NCBI GenBank assembly: GCA_947482665.1
Contig: CANKJK010000005.1
Location: 130,674 to 194,673, forward strand
Length of the DNA: 64,000 nt
Direction: 5' to 3'
From: Acidobacteriota bacterium
GTDB lineage: Bacteria; Acidobacteriota; Vicinamibacteria; Vicinamibacterales; UBA2999
A program made the position numbers and the translations under genes. Below, piece after piece: positions 41,494 through 50,349 of the stretch. The notes below the pieces were generated by a model. The model was not told the origin of the DNA and did not search any database. It saw nothing but the letters and a program-made list of their open reading frames with translations. Positions within the stretch are counted from its first letter, which is position 1. Every line of letters begins with the position of its first letter.

Positions 41494-43023
41494 TCAGTCG
41501 GTCGCGCCTGCTCCGGACCGGCCACGGCGTCCCCGGAGCGAGCGTACGGCCCGCTGGCCCGGTGCCTCGACCAGCACGTGAAGTAGCCACGCCAGCAGGA
41601 GGACGGCCCCCAGAGTCACCACCAGGCCGGCATTGGTCGGCACGCCGCGCGCATAGAGCATCCGCAGAAGGACGTAGCCGATGTTCTGATGGACGAGATA
41701 GAGCGGATAACTCACCGCACCCAGTAGGAGCAACGGGCGGACCGCCAACCGGGCCAGGTACCCGTGGATGGCGAGTTCGACTGCCACCACGATCCCGCCA
41801 AACACCATCGCGGCCTCGGCCGTGTTCCGCCACGCAAAGACGCCGAACGCCCAGGCCAGCAGGCCCATCCGCAGCGCCGTGAGTCCGCGCGTGCGTTGCA
41901 GATGCAGCACGATGCCCCCGAGGAACAGCGGCGCGTAGCCATAGAGGCTGACGAACTGCACGCGGGAGGTTTCCAGACCCTCGCGGAGGAGCCCGCCCCC
42001 CGCCGCATCCCAGGTCAGCACCGCCAGCCAACCCACAAGGATCGATTCGGTCTTCGGCACGGCCTTCACGGTCAGCAGGACCAGCATCACCACGTAGAAC
42101 GCGAGCTCGACCTGGAGCGTCCAGTACACGCCGTCCACGTCAGGCACGTCGACAAACCGCTGGAGCATCGAGAGGTTCCAGACGTAGTCGCGCGCCGACA
42201 GTGACACCTCCGGCAGGTGTGCCGCCGTGACCGTGAGAAACGTCACTGTCACGGCGACCCAGTAGGCGGGAAACAGGCGACCGATGCGCGCGGCCACAAA
42301 GTCCCACGGCGACCGCATCCGCTCGATGGTCAGAAAGATGACCATGCCGCTCACCACGAAGAACAGATGGACGCCGTAGTAGCCCCAGGGCACGACGATG
42401 AGGGGACGCCCTGGGTGCCCGTAGTGCGTCGCGAACCTGGCCGTGAAGTGGAAGAGCACGACGGCGGTCGCGGCCAGGCCACGCAGCACGTCCAGTTCAC
42501 GAAAGCGCGCGGCCCCGCTGGACCGGTCGTCAGCAGGCGCCATCGGCCGTTGAAGGGGCAGCCGCGCGAGCAACTGGTCGACCAACAGCACGCCGGCCAC
42601 GAAGATCGTGATGAGCCCGAGCGGCCTGAGCCAGGGCAGCACTCCCTCCACCCGCCAGCGCCAGGCCACACCGGTCCGGCTGCGGCCAGTCTCCGCGTCG
42701 GGACTCACGACCTTCCGGGTTCGATCGAAGGACGCCGTGTCCTCGACAGATGGGTGATCCAGGAGAGCACCCACGTTTGCCGGCGACGAGTCCAGCAGGT
42801 CATAGCCGTAGGAACGGCCGTCGTGATGTTCAGTCCTGAGCGAAAACCGCTGCTCAAGCCACCATCGCTCGATGTCGGACACATCGGTCCGCCACCGAAC
42901 ATGCACGTAGCGCGATGGCGAACCGTCCAGCCACGGCCGCACCGCCGTGAGAGCCAGTCCAGCCAGCAGCAGGGCCAGGCCTCGCACCCATGTGGATCGG
43001 CTCAATCTGGACAGGCTCAGCAC
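41494..43023 (-). CDS. Acyltransferase family 3 membrane protein with N-terminal extracytoplasmic domain
   Basis: A 509-residue OafA-like O-acyltransferase. One N-terminal helix and a ~100-residue hydrophilic segment come before a second helix; the acyltransferase-3 domain starts near residue 175 with RELDVLRGLAATAVVLFHF and includes GVHLFFVVSGMVIFL and VYWTLQVELAFY. Such enzymes move acetyl or other acyl groups onto surface polysaccharides. The GTG at 43023 is the best start, with a purine-rich GGGGCGAGG before it; no ATG fits. The N-terminal insertion is unusual compared with OafA and could bind the polymer. Confidence 0.85.
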   Translation of the reverse strand: MLSLSRLSRSTWVRGLALLLAGLALTAVRPWLDGSPSRYVHVRWRTDVSDIERWWLEQRFSLRTEHHDGRSYGYDLLDSSPANVGALLDHPSVEDTASFDRTRKVVSPDAETGRSRTGVAWRWRVEGVLPWLRPLGLITIFVAGVLLVDQLLARLPLQRPMAPADDRSSGAARFRELDVLRGLAATAVVLFHFTARFATHYGHPGRPLIVVPWGYYGVHLFFVVSGMVIFLTIERMRSPWDFVAARIGRLFPAYWVAVTVTFLTVTAAHLPEVSLSARDYVWNLSMLQRFVDVPDVDGVYWTLQVELAFYVVMLVLLTVKAVPKTESILVGWLAVLTWDAAGGGLLREGLETSRVQFVSLYGYAPLFLGGIVLHLQRTRGLTALRMGLLAWAFGVFAWRNTAEAAMVFGGIVVAVELAIHGYLARLAVRPLLLLGAVSYPLYLVHQNIGYVLLRMLYARGVPTNAGLVVTLGAVLLLAWLLHVLVEAPGQRAVRSLRGRRGRSGAGATD

Positions 43024-43113
43024 GCCTCGCCCCGCACTCCTGGCATCGCCGCATGATGGCACACCGTCGCGTGGCGGAAGACGACGGACCGAATGGGTTA
43101 TTCTCGGCGACAG

Positions 43114-45891
43114 ATGTTGACGCGGCTCAGGGGACTGGCACTCACGGCAGCAGCCATCGTCGTCCTTCCGGCCGCACTCCAGGCGTGGTTCTGGTCGTCG
43201 ATGTTCAGGACGGCCGGATACTTCTCGCAGTCCGACCTCTACGAAGAGTTTCTCCCGCAATTTCTCGCGCCATTGATGACGTGGTCGTCGATGGAGTTTG
43301 CCGGTATGCCGGTCTTCGCGGATCCGCAGAACGCGGCATGGTACCCGGTGCAACTCCTCGCTCGGGCACTCGGGTCGTGGTCCCTGTACGTGGCAGGCGC
43401 CTATGTCATCGCGGCCGTCGGCGCTGCCGCGTACGCCTGGCAGATCACGCGTTCCCGCACAGCGGCCCTGCTGGCCGGCATCGCATGGCCCCTCTCGGAA
43501 GCGATGGCCGACCTCACACCGCACTTCGCGATGCTCCACGGCTTCGCGTGGTTTCCGCTGGTGCTCTTCGGCATCGAGAAGATTGCCGAGACGCGCGACT
43601 GGCGGTGGGCCGGCGCGACTGGGGTATTCGCTGCATGCTTCGCGCTGGCCGGACACCCCCAGGTCGCGGTGTATTGCGGGTACGTCACGGCCCCGTATCT
43701 CGTGGCGCTCTGGTGGCAGAACGGGCGCGACGGGGCGCTTGCGCGGCTTCTCGGTGGCGCCTTTGTCATCGGTGGACTGCTGGCCGCGATTCAGCTGGTG
43801 CCGACCCTGGCGCTCTCCGAGTGGATCGCGCGCAACCAGGTGGGCTTCGGCCACTTCGCCGATGGCTTCACCAAGCGGCCCAGCGAGTTTCTCGCGGGCA
43901 TCATTCCGCAGTTCTGTCACGAGCGCCGTGAAACACCGCAGTACGCCGGCATCCTGACGCTCCTGCTGGCGTGCGCCGCGCCGGGACTGCCGGGCCGCAA
44001 CTGGCGGACGCTCTTCTGGACTGTGGTGGCGGTCGTCTGCCTGCTGCTCGGACTTGGTTCCCAGACGCCGCTGGCGGCTGTGGCCTATCACTTACCCGTG
44101 CTCGATCGCTTCCGCGTCGTCGCCCGATTCCTCACGCTGGCCATCTTTGCCATCGTCTCGCTGGCGGCCATCACCGCGGCGGCCGCGAGCGAGGGCCGGC
44201 TGCGGGGCCGTCAGATCTGGCGGGTGCTGGTTCCGGGTCTCGCCGCGCTCGGCGCCTTGGCGTTCGTGCGGTCGCGGCCTGATCTCTTTGCCATGCCCTG
44301 CGACCGATTCGGCATCGACTGGATCTGGCCGGCGGGCATGACCCACGTGACGTCTCAGGCCGTGCTGGTCGTGCTGTCGTGCGCGTGCATGCTGCTGGCC
44401 GGACGAGCGGGTTGGAAACGGGCGGTGATGGTGGCGATGCCGCTCCTGATGGCGTTCGACCTCCTGAATGCGCAGTCGGAGCCCGTCACCGCCGGAGGGC
44501 TTGAACCATCGATCCTGAAGCCCGCCCTCACAGCGCCCAGCGTCCACGCGGTGCGGCTGCGGGACGAACTCGCCAGTACGCACCAGCGCCTCCTCCCCCT
44601 TGAGGGCAGCGCCACCGACGCCGTGGTCCCGGGAATGTTCGCCCGGCTCTGGAACGTGCCGAGTCTCGGCGGCTACAACCCGCTGCTGCCCGCGAGGCTC
44701 AATACGCTCACGCGGATGAACAACAACGGGTCGGTCGGCCCCAATGTGCTCCTCGCCGACGACCTCACGCTCGATCTTTTTGCCACGCGGTTCGTCCTCG
44801 TGCGGGCCTCGGAGCTCGTGCGCCCGCCCGCCGCCGCTCCCGGCGCGACGCTGGCCTCCCTGCCCGCGCTTGACGTTCTGCTCGGACCCTCCGATTGCCG
44901 GCCCAGAGGGGCGATGCGGCTAACGCTGAGCGCCCCGGAGGTGGAGGCGGCGGGCATCGTCGTCAGTGGCACGATGCGGTGCGGCGACAACGTCAAGGCC
45001 GGCGATGACATGGGAGCCGTCACGTTGTCAGGCGCTGACGGGCAGACGCGTACGGTGCCGCTCGTCGCCGGCGGCGGACACGGCGCGGACCGGATTGGGA
45101 TCTCCCACCTGTCCGACGAGGCACCCGCGGAGATTGAGAAGAGTCGCGTCACCTTCGCGCCCTTGACGACCAGGACCGTCACTATCGAGACGACACCCCA
45201 GCGGGCCACGCTGGCCGTCGACCGCGTGGCGATCGTCACCGCGGATGGACACGTACTGCCGCTGACACTCCCATCGGCCGCCGTGACGTCGCCGCGGTGG
45301 CGCGAGTGGCGCCGTTTCACGACGTCACGCGACTCCGATCGCGGCACGGATGAAGCGGCTCGCGACGAAATCGACTACGTCGTGCTCGAGAACACGCACG
45401 CGCGGCCCCGGGCCTGGTTCACGGGCACTGTGTTCGACGTGCCCGACGAGCAGGCAATGGAAACCATCCGCTTTGGCCGGCGGCGCGACGGGACACCGCT
45501 CAACCTGGCCACGTCGGCGTTTGTCGACAGCGGCACACCGGTGCAGGCGGGCGGGGGCAGTGGAACGGTGACGGTGGTGACCGCGGGACAGGGACGATTC
45601 ACGCTGGAGGCCACCGCTGCGTCCTCGGGTCTGGCCCTCGTCTCAGAACTCCACCATCCGTCGTGGCGGGCAACGGTGGATGGCGCGCCGGTCGAGGTCG
45701 TGCGCGCGGACTACGCGCTCATCGGCGTGCCGATCCCCGCGGGACATCACAGGATCGAGCTGGAGTTCAAGCCCGGGAGCCTCACCCTCGGCGCCGGACT
45801 CTCGGTCGCGGGCGGACTGGCCACGCTCGCGTGCTTCATCCGGCCGAAGCGTCGCCGCTCCAACACGGTGCGCACCGAAGGCGGTGCATGA
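43114..45891 (+). CDS. YfhO family membrane protein
   Basis: A 925-residue polytopic membrane protein of the YfhO type, which includes enzymes that glycosylate lipoteichoic acid in Gram-positives. About twelve hydrophobic helices cover residues 1-460; SQSDLYEEFLPQFLAPLM in the first extracytoplasmic loop holds acidic residues like those of GT-C enzymes. The C-terminal half is a soluble beta-rich domain ending in a last helix. ATG 43114 is preferred; ATG 43093 adds seven residues. It is divergent from the acyltransferase gene across ~90 bases. Role inferred: transfer of a sugar from a lipid carrier outside the inner membrane. Confidence 0.8.
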   Translation: MLTRLRGLALTAAAIVVLPAALQAWFWSSMFRTAGYFSQSDLYEEFLPQFLAPLMTWSSMEFAGMPVFADPQNAAWYPVQLLARALGSWSLYVAGAYVIAAVGAAAYAWQITRSRTAALLAGIAWPLSEAMADLTPHFAMLHGFAWFPLVLFGIEKIAETRDWRWAGATGVFAACFALAGHPQVAVYCGYVTAPYLVALWWQNGRDGALARLLGGAFVIGGLLAAIQLVPTLALSEWIARNQVGFGHFADGFTKRPSEFLAGIIPQFCHERRETPQYAGILTLLLACAAPGLPGRNWRTLFWTVVAVVCLLLGLGSQTPLAAVAYHLPVLDRFRVVARFLTLAIFAIVSLAAITAAAASEGRLRGRQIWRVLVPGLAALGALAFVRSRPDLFAMPCDRFGIDWIWPAGMTHVTSQAVLVVLSCACMLLAGRAGWKRAVMVAMPLLMAFDLLNAQSEPVTAGGLEPSILKPALTAPSVHAVRLRDELASTHQRLLPLEGSATDAVVPGMFARLWNVPSLGGYNPLLPARLNTLTRMNNNGSVGPNVLLADDLTLDLFATRFVLVRASELVRPPAAAPGATLASLPALDVLLGPSDCRPRGAMRLTLSAPEVEAAGIVVSGTMRCGDNVKAGDDMGAVTLSGADGQTRTVPLVAGGGHGADRIGISHLSDEAPAEIEKSRVTFAPLTTRTVTIETTPQRATLAVDRVAIVTADGHVLPLTLPSAAVTSPRWREWRRFTTSRDSDRGTDEAARDEIDYVVLENTHARPRAWFTGTVFDVPDEQAMETIRFGRRRDGTPLNLATSAFVDSGTPVQAGGGSGTVTVVTAGQGRFTLEATAASSGLALVSELHHPSWRATVDGAPVEVVRADYALIGVPIPAGHHRIELEFKPGSLTLGAGLSVAGGLATLACFIRPKRRRSNTVRTEGGA

Positions 45892-45969
45892 AGACATGGG
45901 TGAATCGGGATTCCCGACGAGCGGGATGACCAACCCCACCTCGGCGTGTGTGACACGTGAGCGTGGAAT

Positions 45970-46046
<77 letters not shown>

Positions 46047-46060
46047 GATATTAAGTTGTG

Positions 46061-46136
46061 TGGTGGGCGGTACAGGACTCGAACCTGTGACAGCCGGCGT
46101 GTAAAGCCGGTGCTCTACCAGCTGAGCTAACCGCCC
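46061..46136 (-). tRNA. tRNA-Val (TAC)
   Basis: Acceptor GGGCGGT/ACCGCCC, anticodon arm CCGGC-TTTACAC-GCCGG (TAC), GGTTCGAGTCC T-arm, A discriminator and encoded CCA (46061-46063). 76 bases with CCA. It lies 14 bases upstream of tRNA-Asp, so the two are co-transcribed. Confidence 0.97.
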
Positions 46137-46201
46137 TCCTGCAGCGCGCGTCGCGCGTTTCGGCCGGTGCTGTTCGCCCAGCGCGCGTCCCGCGCGCCCC
46201 A

Positions 46202-46225
46202 TTGGTCGCTTGTCAGGGCGACCAA
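46202..46225 (-). terminator. Hairpin after the LPS operon
   Basis: TTGGTCGC / GCGACCAA, an 8-base perfect stem with an 8-base loop, just 3' of the last gene of the LPS operon and before the tRNA pair. No U tract. It may end the operon transcript or mark a processing site. Confidence 0.4.
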
Positions 46226-46233
46226 AGAGTTGA

Positions 46234-46749
46234 TTATAGGTGCAGCACGAGGCGCAGTGCAAGCAACGCAAACCCAAGCACCACCCCGGCAGCCGCACGA
46301 TACTCGCGATTTCGCATGGCGCGGGCCAGACTGAAGCGTCTGGCCATGGGTTCGGCGCGGGCGGTTCGGTAATCGTCGTAGCCGGTGCCAAATGCCTTCC
46401 GCAAGTACGCCTCCTCCGTGCGAATCGCTGCGGTGATCGTGGCGCCCATGTAGATCGTGGCGAGCACCGCGAGCACGGGACTGGCCGCGGCCACCACCAC
46501 GCCCAGCGCGAGCACCGACGAACCCACGTAGAGCGGATGCGCCATCCAGCGGTAGGGCCCGGAGCGTGTGACCTCGCGGCTCTTCTCGAGATGCCCGGCG
46601 GCCCAAATCCGGATGGCTTCGCCCATGAGGGCAATGACCAGCCCGGCTCGCCACGAGGCCCATGTGGGGCGTGCCAGCAGCAGCGCGGCCACGACGGTCA
46701 CCGCGCCGAGCCGCACGCGCCAGCGGGCCAGCCACAGGAGCAGCGTCAT
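46234..46749 (-). CDS. Isoprenylcysteine carboxyl methyltransferase-like membrane methyltransferase
   Basis: A 171-residue integral membrane protein with four or five helices. The C-terminal SAM-binding region is SGPYRWMAHPLYVGSS, with RHP-like spacing typical of the ICMT/PEMT family, followed by RTEEAYLRKAFGTGYDDYR. The final helix ends at the C-terminus. The ATG at 46749 overlaps the heptosyltransferase stop (ATGA), so it is translated with the LPS genes. Likely modification of a lipid or LPS component; substrate unknown. It is the last gene of the operon. Confidence 0.8.
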   Translation of the reverse strand: MTLLLWLARWRVRLGAVTVVAALLLARPTWASWRAGLVIALMGEAIRIWAAGHLEKSREVTRSGPYRWMAHPLYVGSSVLALGVVVAAASPVLAVLATIYMGATITAAIRTEEAYLRKAFGTGYDDYRTARAEPMARRFSLARAMRNREYRAAAGVVLGFALLALRLVLHL

Positions 46750-47765
46750 CGGGAGCCTCCGGCCGAGCGGTCGAGGCGGAGGCCCGCCGCAGCCACGACC
46801 TCGCCTGTCTCGATGCCCGCGATACAGGGCACGGCACGGCGGCACTGGCGCTGATAGACGCACTCGCACTGATTGAGCCGAGAGATCGAGATGTCCTGCG
46901 GCGACCACGGACCGTTCCGCCCGGACCGCGTGGGACCGAAGAGCGCCACGGCCGGCGTCCCGACGGCAGCCGCCAGATGCAACGGGCCCGTATCACCCGA
47001 GAGCATCAGCCGCGCCTGCGTCGCCAGCGCCGCAATCCCCGGAATCGTCGACGGGGGCGCGAGCTCGGCGGTGCCTGCCGAGGCTGCCACCACGGACTCG
47101 GCGAGGGCCCGCTCACGCGGCCCCCAGAGGACCACGCTGGAGACACCGCGGTCACGCCAGAGCGCCGCCGCCACGGCTCCGAACCGCTCCGCCGGCCACT
47201 GTTTGTTGGGCCAGGCCGCACCCGGATTCAGCAGGGCGTATCCGCCCGGTGCCGTGCGCGCAACCAGTGCCCAGACCTCCGGGAGGTCAGGGACATCGAG
47301 CGGAAACTCGGGAGCGTCCACGGAAGCACCGAGGGCTCGCGCCATGGCCAGCCCCTTGTCGATGACATGCTCCGCGCCGGTGGCATCGACAGATTCCGAG
47401 TAGAAGGCACCCGCCGCCGTCTCCCGGAGGTCGGGACGGGTGAATCCAACAGTCCTGGCGCCACCCGCCAGGCGCGCCAGCACGGCCGACTTCAGGAGCC
47501 CCTGCAGGTCCAGCACCGCCTCGTACCGGTTCGCGCGCAGGGCACGGACCACGGCCGGTACGCCGTCGGATCCGCTCCACCGGCGCGTGTCCACCGTAAT
47601 GACCCGGCGCACGCCACGCACCATCCGCACGAGCTCACGGTAGCCGGGCGCCGTCACCCAGTCGATCGCCGCGCCGGGCCAGGCACGCCCCAGCGCCGCC
47701 ACCGCCGGTACGGCGTGCACGATGTCGCCGAGCGACCCCAACCGCACCACCAGCAGCCGGTTCAC
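46746..47765 (-). CDS. LPS heptosyltransferase, GT9 (WaaC-like)
   Basis: A 339-residue GT-B family 9 transferase that should move a heptose from ADP-heptose to the Kdo-lipid A core in the cytoplasm. RLLVVRLGSLGDIVHAVPA starts the protein, LLNPGAAWPNKQWP is the donor loop, and SGDTGPLHLAAAVGTPAVAL is the C-terminal signature. A CxCxxQ...CxxxVPCI cysteine-rich end follows. GTG start at 47765 overlaps the upstream TGA (GTGA). With the waaF-like gene upstream, the operon encodes two heptosyltransferases, as expected for an inner core with two heptoses. Confidence 0.88.
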   Translation of the reverse strand: MNRLLVVRLGSLGDIVHAVPAVAALGRAWPGAAIDWVTAPGYRELVRMVRGVRRVITVDTRRWSGSDGVPAVVRALRANRYEAVLDLQGLLKSAVLARLAGGARTVGFTRPDLRETAAGAFYSESVDATGAEHVIDKGLAMARALGASVDAPEFPLDVPDLPEVWALVARTAPGGYALLNPGAAWPNKQWPAERFGAVAAALWRDRGVSSVVLWGPRERALAESVVAASAGTAELAPPSTIPGIAALATQARLMLSGDTGPLHLAAAVGTPAVALFGPTRSGRNGPWSPQDISISRLNQCECVYQRQCRRAVPCIAGIETGEVVAAAGLRLDRSAGGSR

Positions 47766-48235
47766 GGGGTCGCGCGGAGCTTCGCGACGATGTCGCGGGT
47801 CGAATGATCCTTGGGGCCGCCGACGATCACGGTGCGCCCGCCGTACGCTTCCACGACGGCGCGCTCGGGGACGGTCTCCACGGTGTAGTCGGGTCCCTTG
47901 CAGTGGACATCGGGCCGGATGGCCTCGATGAGCGAGACCGGGGACAGCTCGGGGAACGTGACGACGAAATGAACCGGCCGGAGCGCGGCCACCAATTCGG
48001 CGCGCGAGGCCTGATCCATCACCGGCCGGTCAGGTCCCTTCAGCGCCCGCACGGACGCGTCGTCGTTGATCGCCACGACGAGAATATCCGCCTCCCGGGC
48101 CGCGCCGGCGAGATACCGGGCATGCCCCACGTGGAGGATGTCGAAGCACCCGTTCGCGAGGACCACCGTCTTCCCCTCGGCCCTGAGGTGCACGAGCCGC
48201 GCCATGAGCGCCTCGCGCGTGAGGACGTCACCCAC
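47762..48235 (-). CDS. rfaE2: Heptose 1-phosphate adenylyltransferase
   Basis: A 157-residue stand-alone cytidylyltransferase-fold enzyme with ANGCFDILHVGHARYL (HxGH), INDDASVRALKGPDRP and CKGPDYTVE, as in RfaE2/HldC, which adenylates D-glycero-beta-D-manno-heptose 1-phosphate. The GTG at 48235 overlaps the rfaE1 end by 8 bases; ATG 48205 is an alternative start. Paired with rfaE1 it equals the two halves of E. coli HldE, split. It supplies ADP-heptose to the two heptosyltransferases of the operon. Confidence 0.9.
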   Translation of the reverse strand: MGDVLTREALMARLVHLRAEGKTVVLANGCFDILHVGHARYLAGAAREADILVVAINDDASVRALKGPDRPVMDQASRAELVAALRPVHFVVTFPELSPVSLIEAIRPDVHCKGPDYTVETVPERAVVEAYGGRTVIVGGPKDHSTRDIVAKLRATP

Positions 48236-49292
48236 GGCGGGCAGCCTTTCGGCGTGTCCGCGCCGCCGGAGGCGCCACGGCCTCCCGCGCCGCCCCCGCG
48301 CGCACCGCGGCGCGCAGTTCATCAGCCGAGATGGTGGCCGTGCCCCGCTTCATCACCACGATGCCGCCGGCGTAGTTTGCCAGGCGTGCCGCCTGTTCGA
48401 AGGATGCCCCGCAGGCCAGCGCCAGTGTCAGCGTGGCCATCACCGTGTCTCCGGCGCCCGTGACGTCCGCAATTTCATCACTGCCATGGATGGGAATGTG
48501 GATCGTGCGCTCCCCGGGTTGGAACAGGGCCATCCCCCGGCTGCCCCGCGTCACCAGCAGTGCGCCCACCTTGGTGCGTGTCAGCAGTTCTCGCCCCGCC
48601 CGCTCCAGGATGGTGAGGTCGTCGTTGATCCGCACGCCAAGAGCGGCCTCGACCTCGGATTCATTGGGCGCGGAGAGCGTCAAGCCACGGTAGTCCAGCA
48701 GGCGGTACCGGGAGTCGAGCAACACCGGCACGGGTCCGTCGGCGCAGGCGGCCACCTTGAGACGGCGCAGGAAAGCGGGCGTCACCAGACCATGGCCGTA
48801 GTCCGACACGAGCACGGCGTCGCAGTCATGCACCGCCAGGAGCGACGTCGCCTCGAAGGCCGTGCGCACTGCGGGCGTGATGACGGGCCGCACGCCCCGA
48901 TCGACGCGCACCACCTGCTGCTTGGCAGAGTGGATACCACCAGCGAGGATGCGGGTCTTGAGCGGCGTCTCGTGCGTCGACGTCCGGACGAGACGGCTCC
49001 GGTCGATGCGGGGGTGCAGGGCGCGGATCATGCGGCGACCGGGCTCGTCCTGTCCCACCACTGCCGCAAGCGCCACGCGGCCGCCGAGCGCGGCCACATT
49101 GTTGGCGGCATTGCCCGCGCCGCCCGGCAGCACTTCCGTCGAGTCGAACTCGAGGATGAGCACAGGCGCCTCGCGCGAGACGCGCGCCACCTGGCCGTAA
49201 ATGAATTCATCGGCCACGACGTCGCCGACGACGGCAATACGCCGCCCGGCCATGACGTCCACTAGCGCGAGCTGGGCTTCTGCAAGATCCAC
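48228..49292 (-). CDS. rfaE1: Heptose 7-phosphate kinase
   Basis: A 354-residue PfkB kinase of the RfaE1/HldA type. RRIAVVGDVVADEFIYG opens the domain, LPGGAGNAANNVAALGG is the substrate loop, SAPNESEVEAALG follows, and DVTGAGDTVMATLTLAL is the catalytic anion-hole motif. It phosphorylates heptose 7-phosphate at C1. The C-terminus is a basic Arg/Lys/Ala tail. GTG start at 49292. It lies 43 bases after the waaF-like gene. This split pair is separate from the reversed fused kinase gene in the left operon. Confidence 0.9.
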   Translation of the reverse strand: MDLAEAQLALVDVMAGRRIAVVGDVVADEFIYGQVARVSREAPVLILEFDSTEVLPGGAGNAANNVAALGGRVALAAVVGQDEPGRRMIRALHPRIDRSRLVRTSTHETPLKTRILAGGIHSAKQQVVRVDRGVRPVITPAVRTAFEATSLLAVHDCDAVLVSDYGHGLVTPAFLRRLKVAACADGPVPVLLDSRYRLLDYRGLTLSAPNESEVEAALGVRINDDLTILERAGRELLTRTKVGALLVTRGSRGMALFQPGERTIHIPIHGSDEIADVTGAGDTVMATLTLALACGASFEQAARLANYAGGIVVMKRGTATISADELRAAVRAGAAREAVAPPAARTRRKAARRG

Positions 49293-49335
49293 GCAACGGC
49301 CTCCATCAAGTTCGTGAGGATAGCATCCGGCCCGC

Positions 49336-50349
49336 TCACAGCCAGGCCTCGACCGCGCTCATCACGCGCACCGGCGTGATGCCCTTCATGCACGCATGGT
49401 CGATCGGACATGCGCGCAACCCGCACGGCCGGCACCACACAGTGTGTGTCAGCACGGTAGCCCGCGACGGGTCCGCCGCCGACGGCGCCGTCACGCGTTC
49501 GTCGGTGGCCCCGAAGAGCGCCACGACCGGCGTGCCGAAGGCCGCGGCCAGATGCAGGGCGCCGGAGTCGTTGGCGACAACCACCTGCGCGCGCGCCAGC
49601 ACCCCTGCCAGCCCGCCGAGCGACGTCCGGCCGACGAGGTCCACGACACAGCCCCGTGTGTGCCCGGAGACCGGCCCGAGCACGCGGTCGGCGACCTCGC
49701 GGTCAGCCGGAGCACCCACGATCACGACGCGAACACCGTCACGAGCCGCAAGGTCCTCGATCACGCGAGCCGCATGCTCCGGTCGCCACTGCTTGGCTGG
49801 ACCGCCTGCGGCGCCAGGGGCCAGCACGACGATCGGCGCCCCGGGCTCGATGCCCTCCGCCTGCAGAAGCGCGTCCGCCTCCGCGCGCGCGTCCGCGGTC
49901 AGCCGGAGCCGGGGCACGGACGAACCGGCCTCGAACCCGAGCGCCGTCGTGAGCGCGAGGTAGTACTCCACGTGACGGACGCGGCCGGCCGGCCGGCGCA
50001 CGCGCTCAGTCAGCAGCCACGCCCGTCCGTCCCCACAAAATCCTGCGCGACGGCGGATGCCAGCCCGCCAGGCCATCCACGCGGCGTGAAAGGAATTCGG
50101 CAGCAACACCGCGCGATCACAGCGCTGACCTGCGAGCAGACGGGCCTGTGCGCCGACGGACGAGCCAGGCGGCAGCGCCAGCACCTCGTCCACGCCTTCG
50201 ACAAAGGCCAGCACGCCAGCCACCGACGCCCGTGCCGCCACGACGAGGTGCGCATCGGGTGATGCGCCCCGGATGGCGGCGAGCGCCGGTTGCGCCATCA
50301 CGACGTCACCCAGCCAGTTCGGAGCGAGCACGACGAGGCGCTCAGCCAT
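49336..50349 (-). CDS. waaF: LPS heptosyltransferase II-like, GT9
   Basis: A 337-residue GT9 transferase. VVLAPNWLGDVVMAQPAL is the acceptor-side start typical of WaaF, VLAPGAAGGPAKQWRPEH the donor loop, VVANDSGALHLAAAFGTPV the signature. A CRPCGLRACPIDHACM cluster of four cysteines near the C-terminus matches many WaaF proteins. It should add the second heptose to the LPS inner core. ATG 50349 overlaps the acyltransferase end by 8 bases, so translation is coupled. Confidence 0.9.
   Translation of the reverse strand: MAERLVVLAPNWLGDVVMAQPALAAIRGASPDAHLVVAARASVAGVLAFVEGVDEVLALPPGSSVGAQARLLAGQRCDRAVLLPNSFHAAWMAWRAGIRRRAGFCGDGRAWLLTERVRRPAGRVRHVEYYLALTTALGFEAGSSVPRLRLTADARAEADALLQAEGIEPGAPIVVLAPGAAGGPAKQWRPEHAARVIEDLAARDGVRVVIVGAPADREVADRVLGPVSGHTRGCVVDLVGRTSLGGLAGVLARAQVVVANDSGALHLAAAFGTPVVALFGATDERVTAPSAADPSRATVLTHTVWCRPCGLRACPIDHACMKGITPVRVMSAVEAWL

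Noticed and set aside
46140-46200. CG-rich alternating tract before the tRNA pair as a regulatory element
   Set aside because: Only short low-complexity CGCG runs are visible; no defined dyad or repeat unit apart from the separate hairpin at 46202-46225.
49321-49335. A break between rfaE1 and waaF as the end of the LPS operon
   Set aside because: Same strand, 43-base gap, related functions and no hairpin; treated as one operon.
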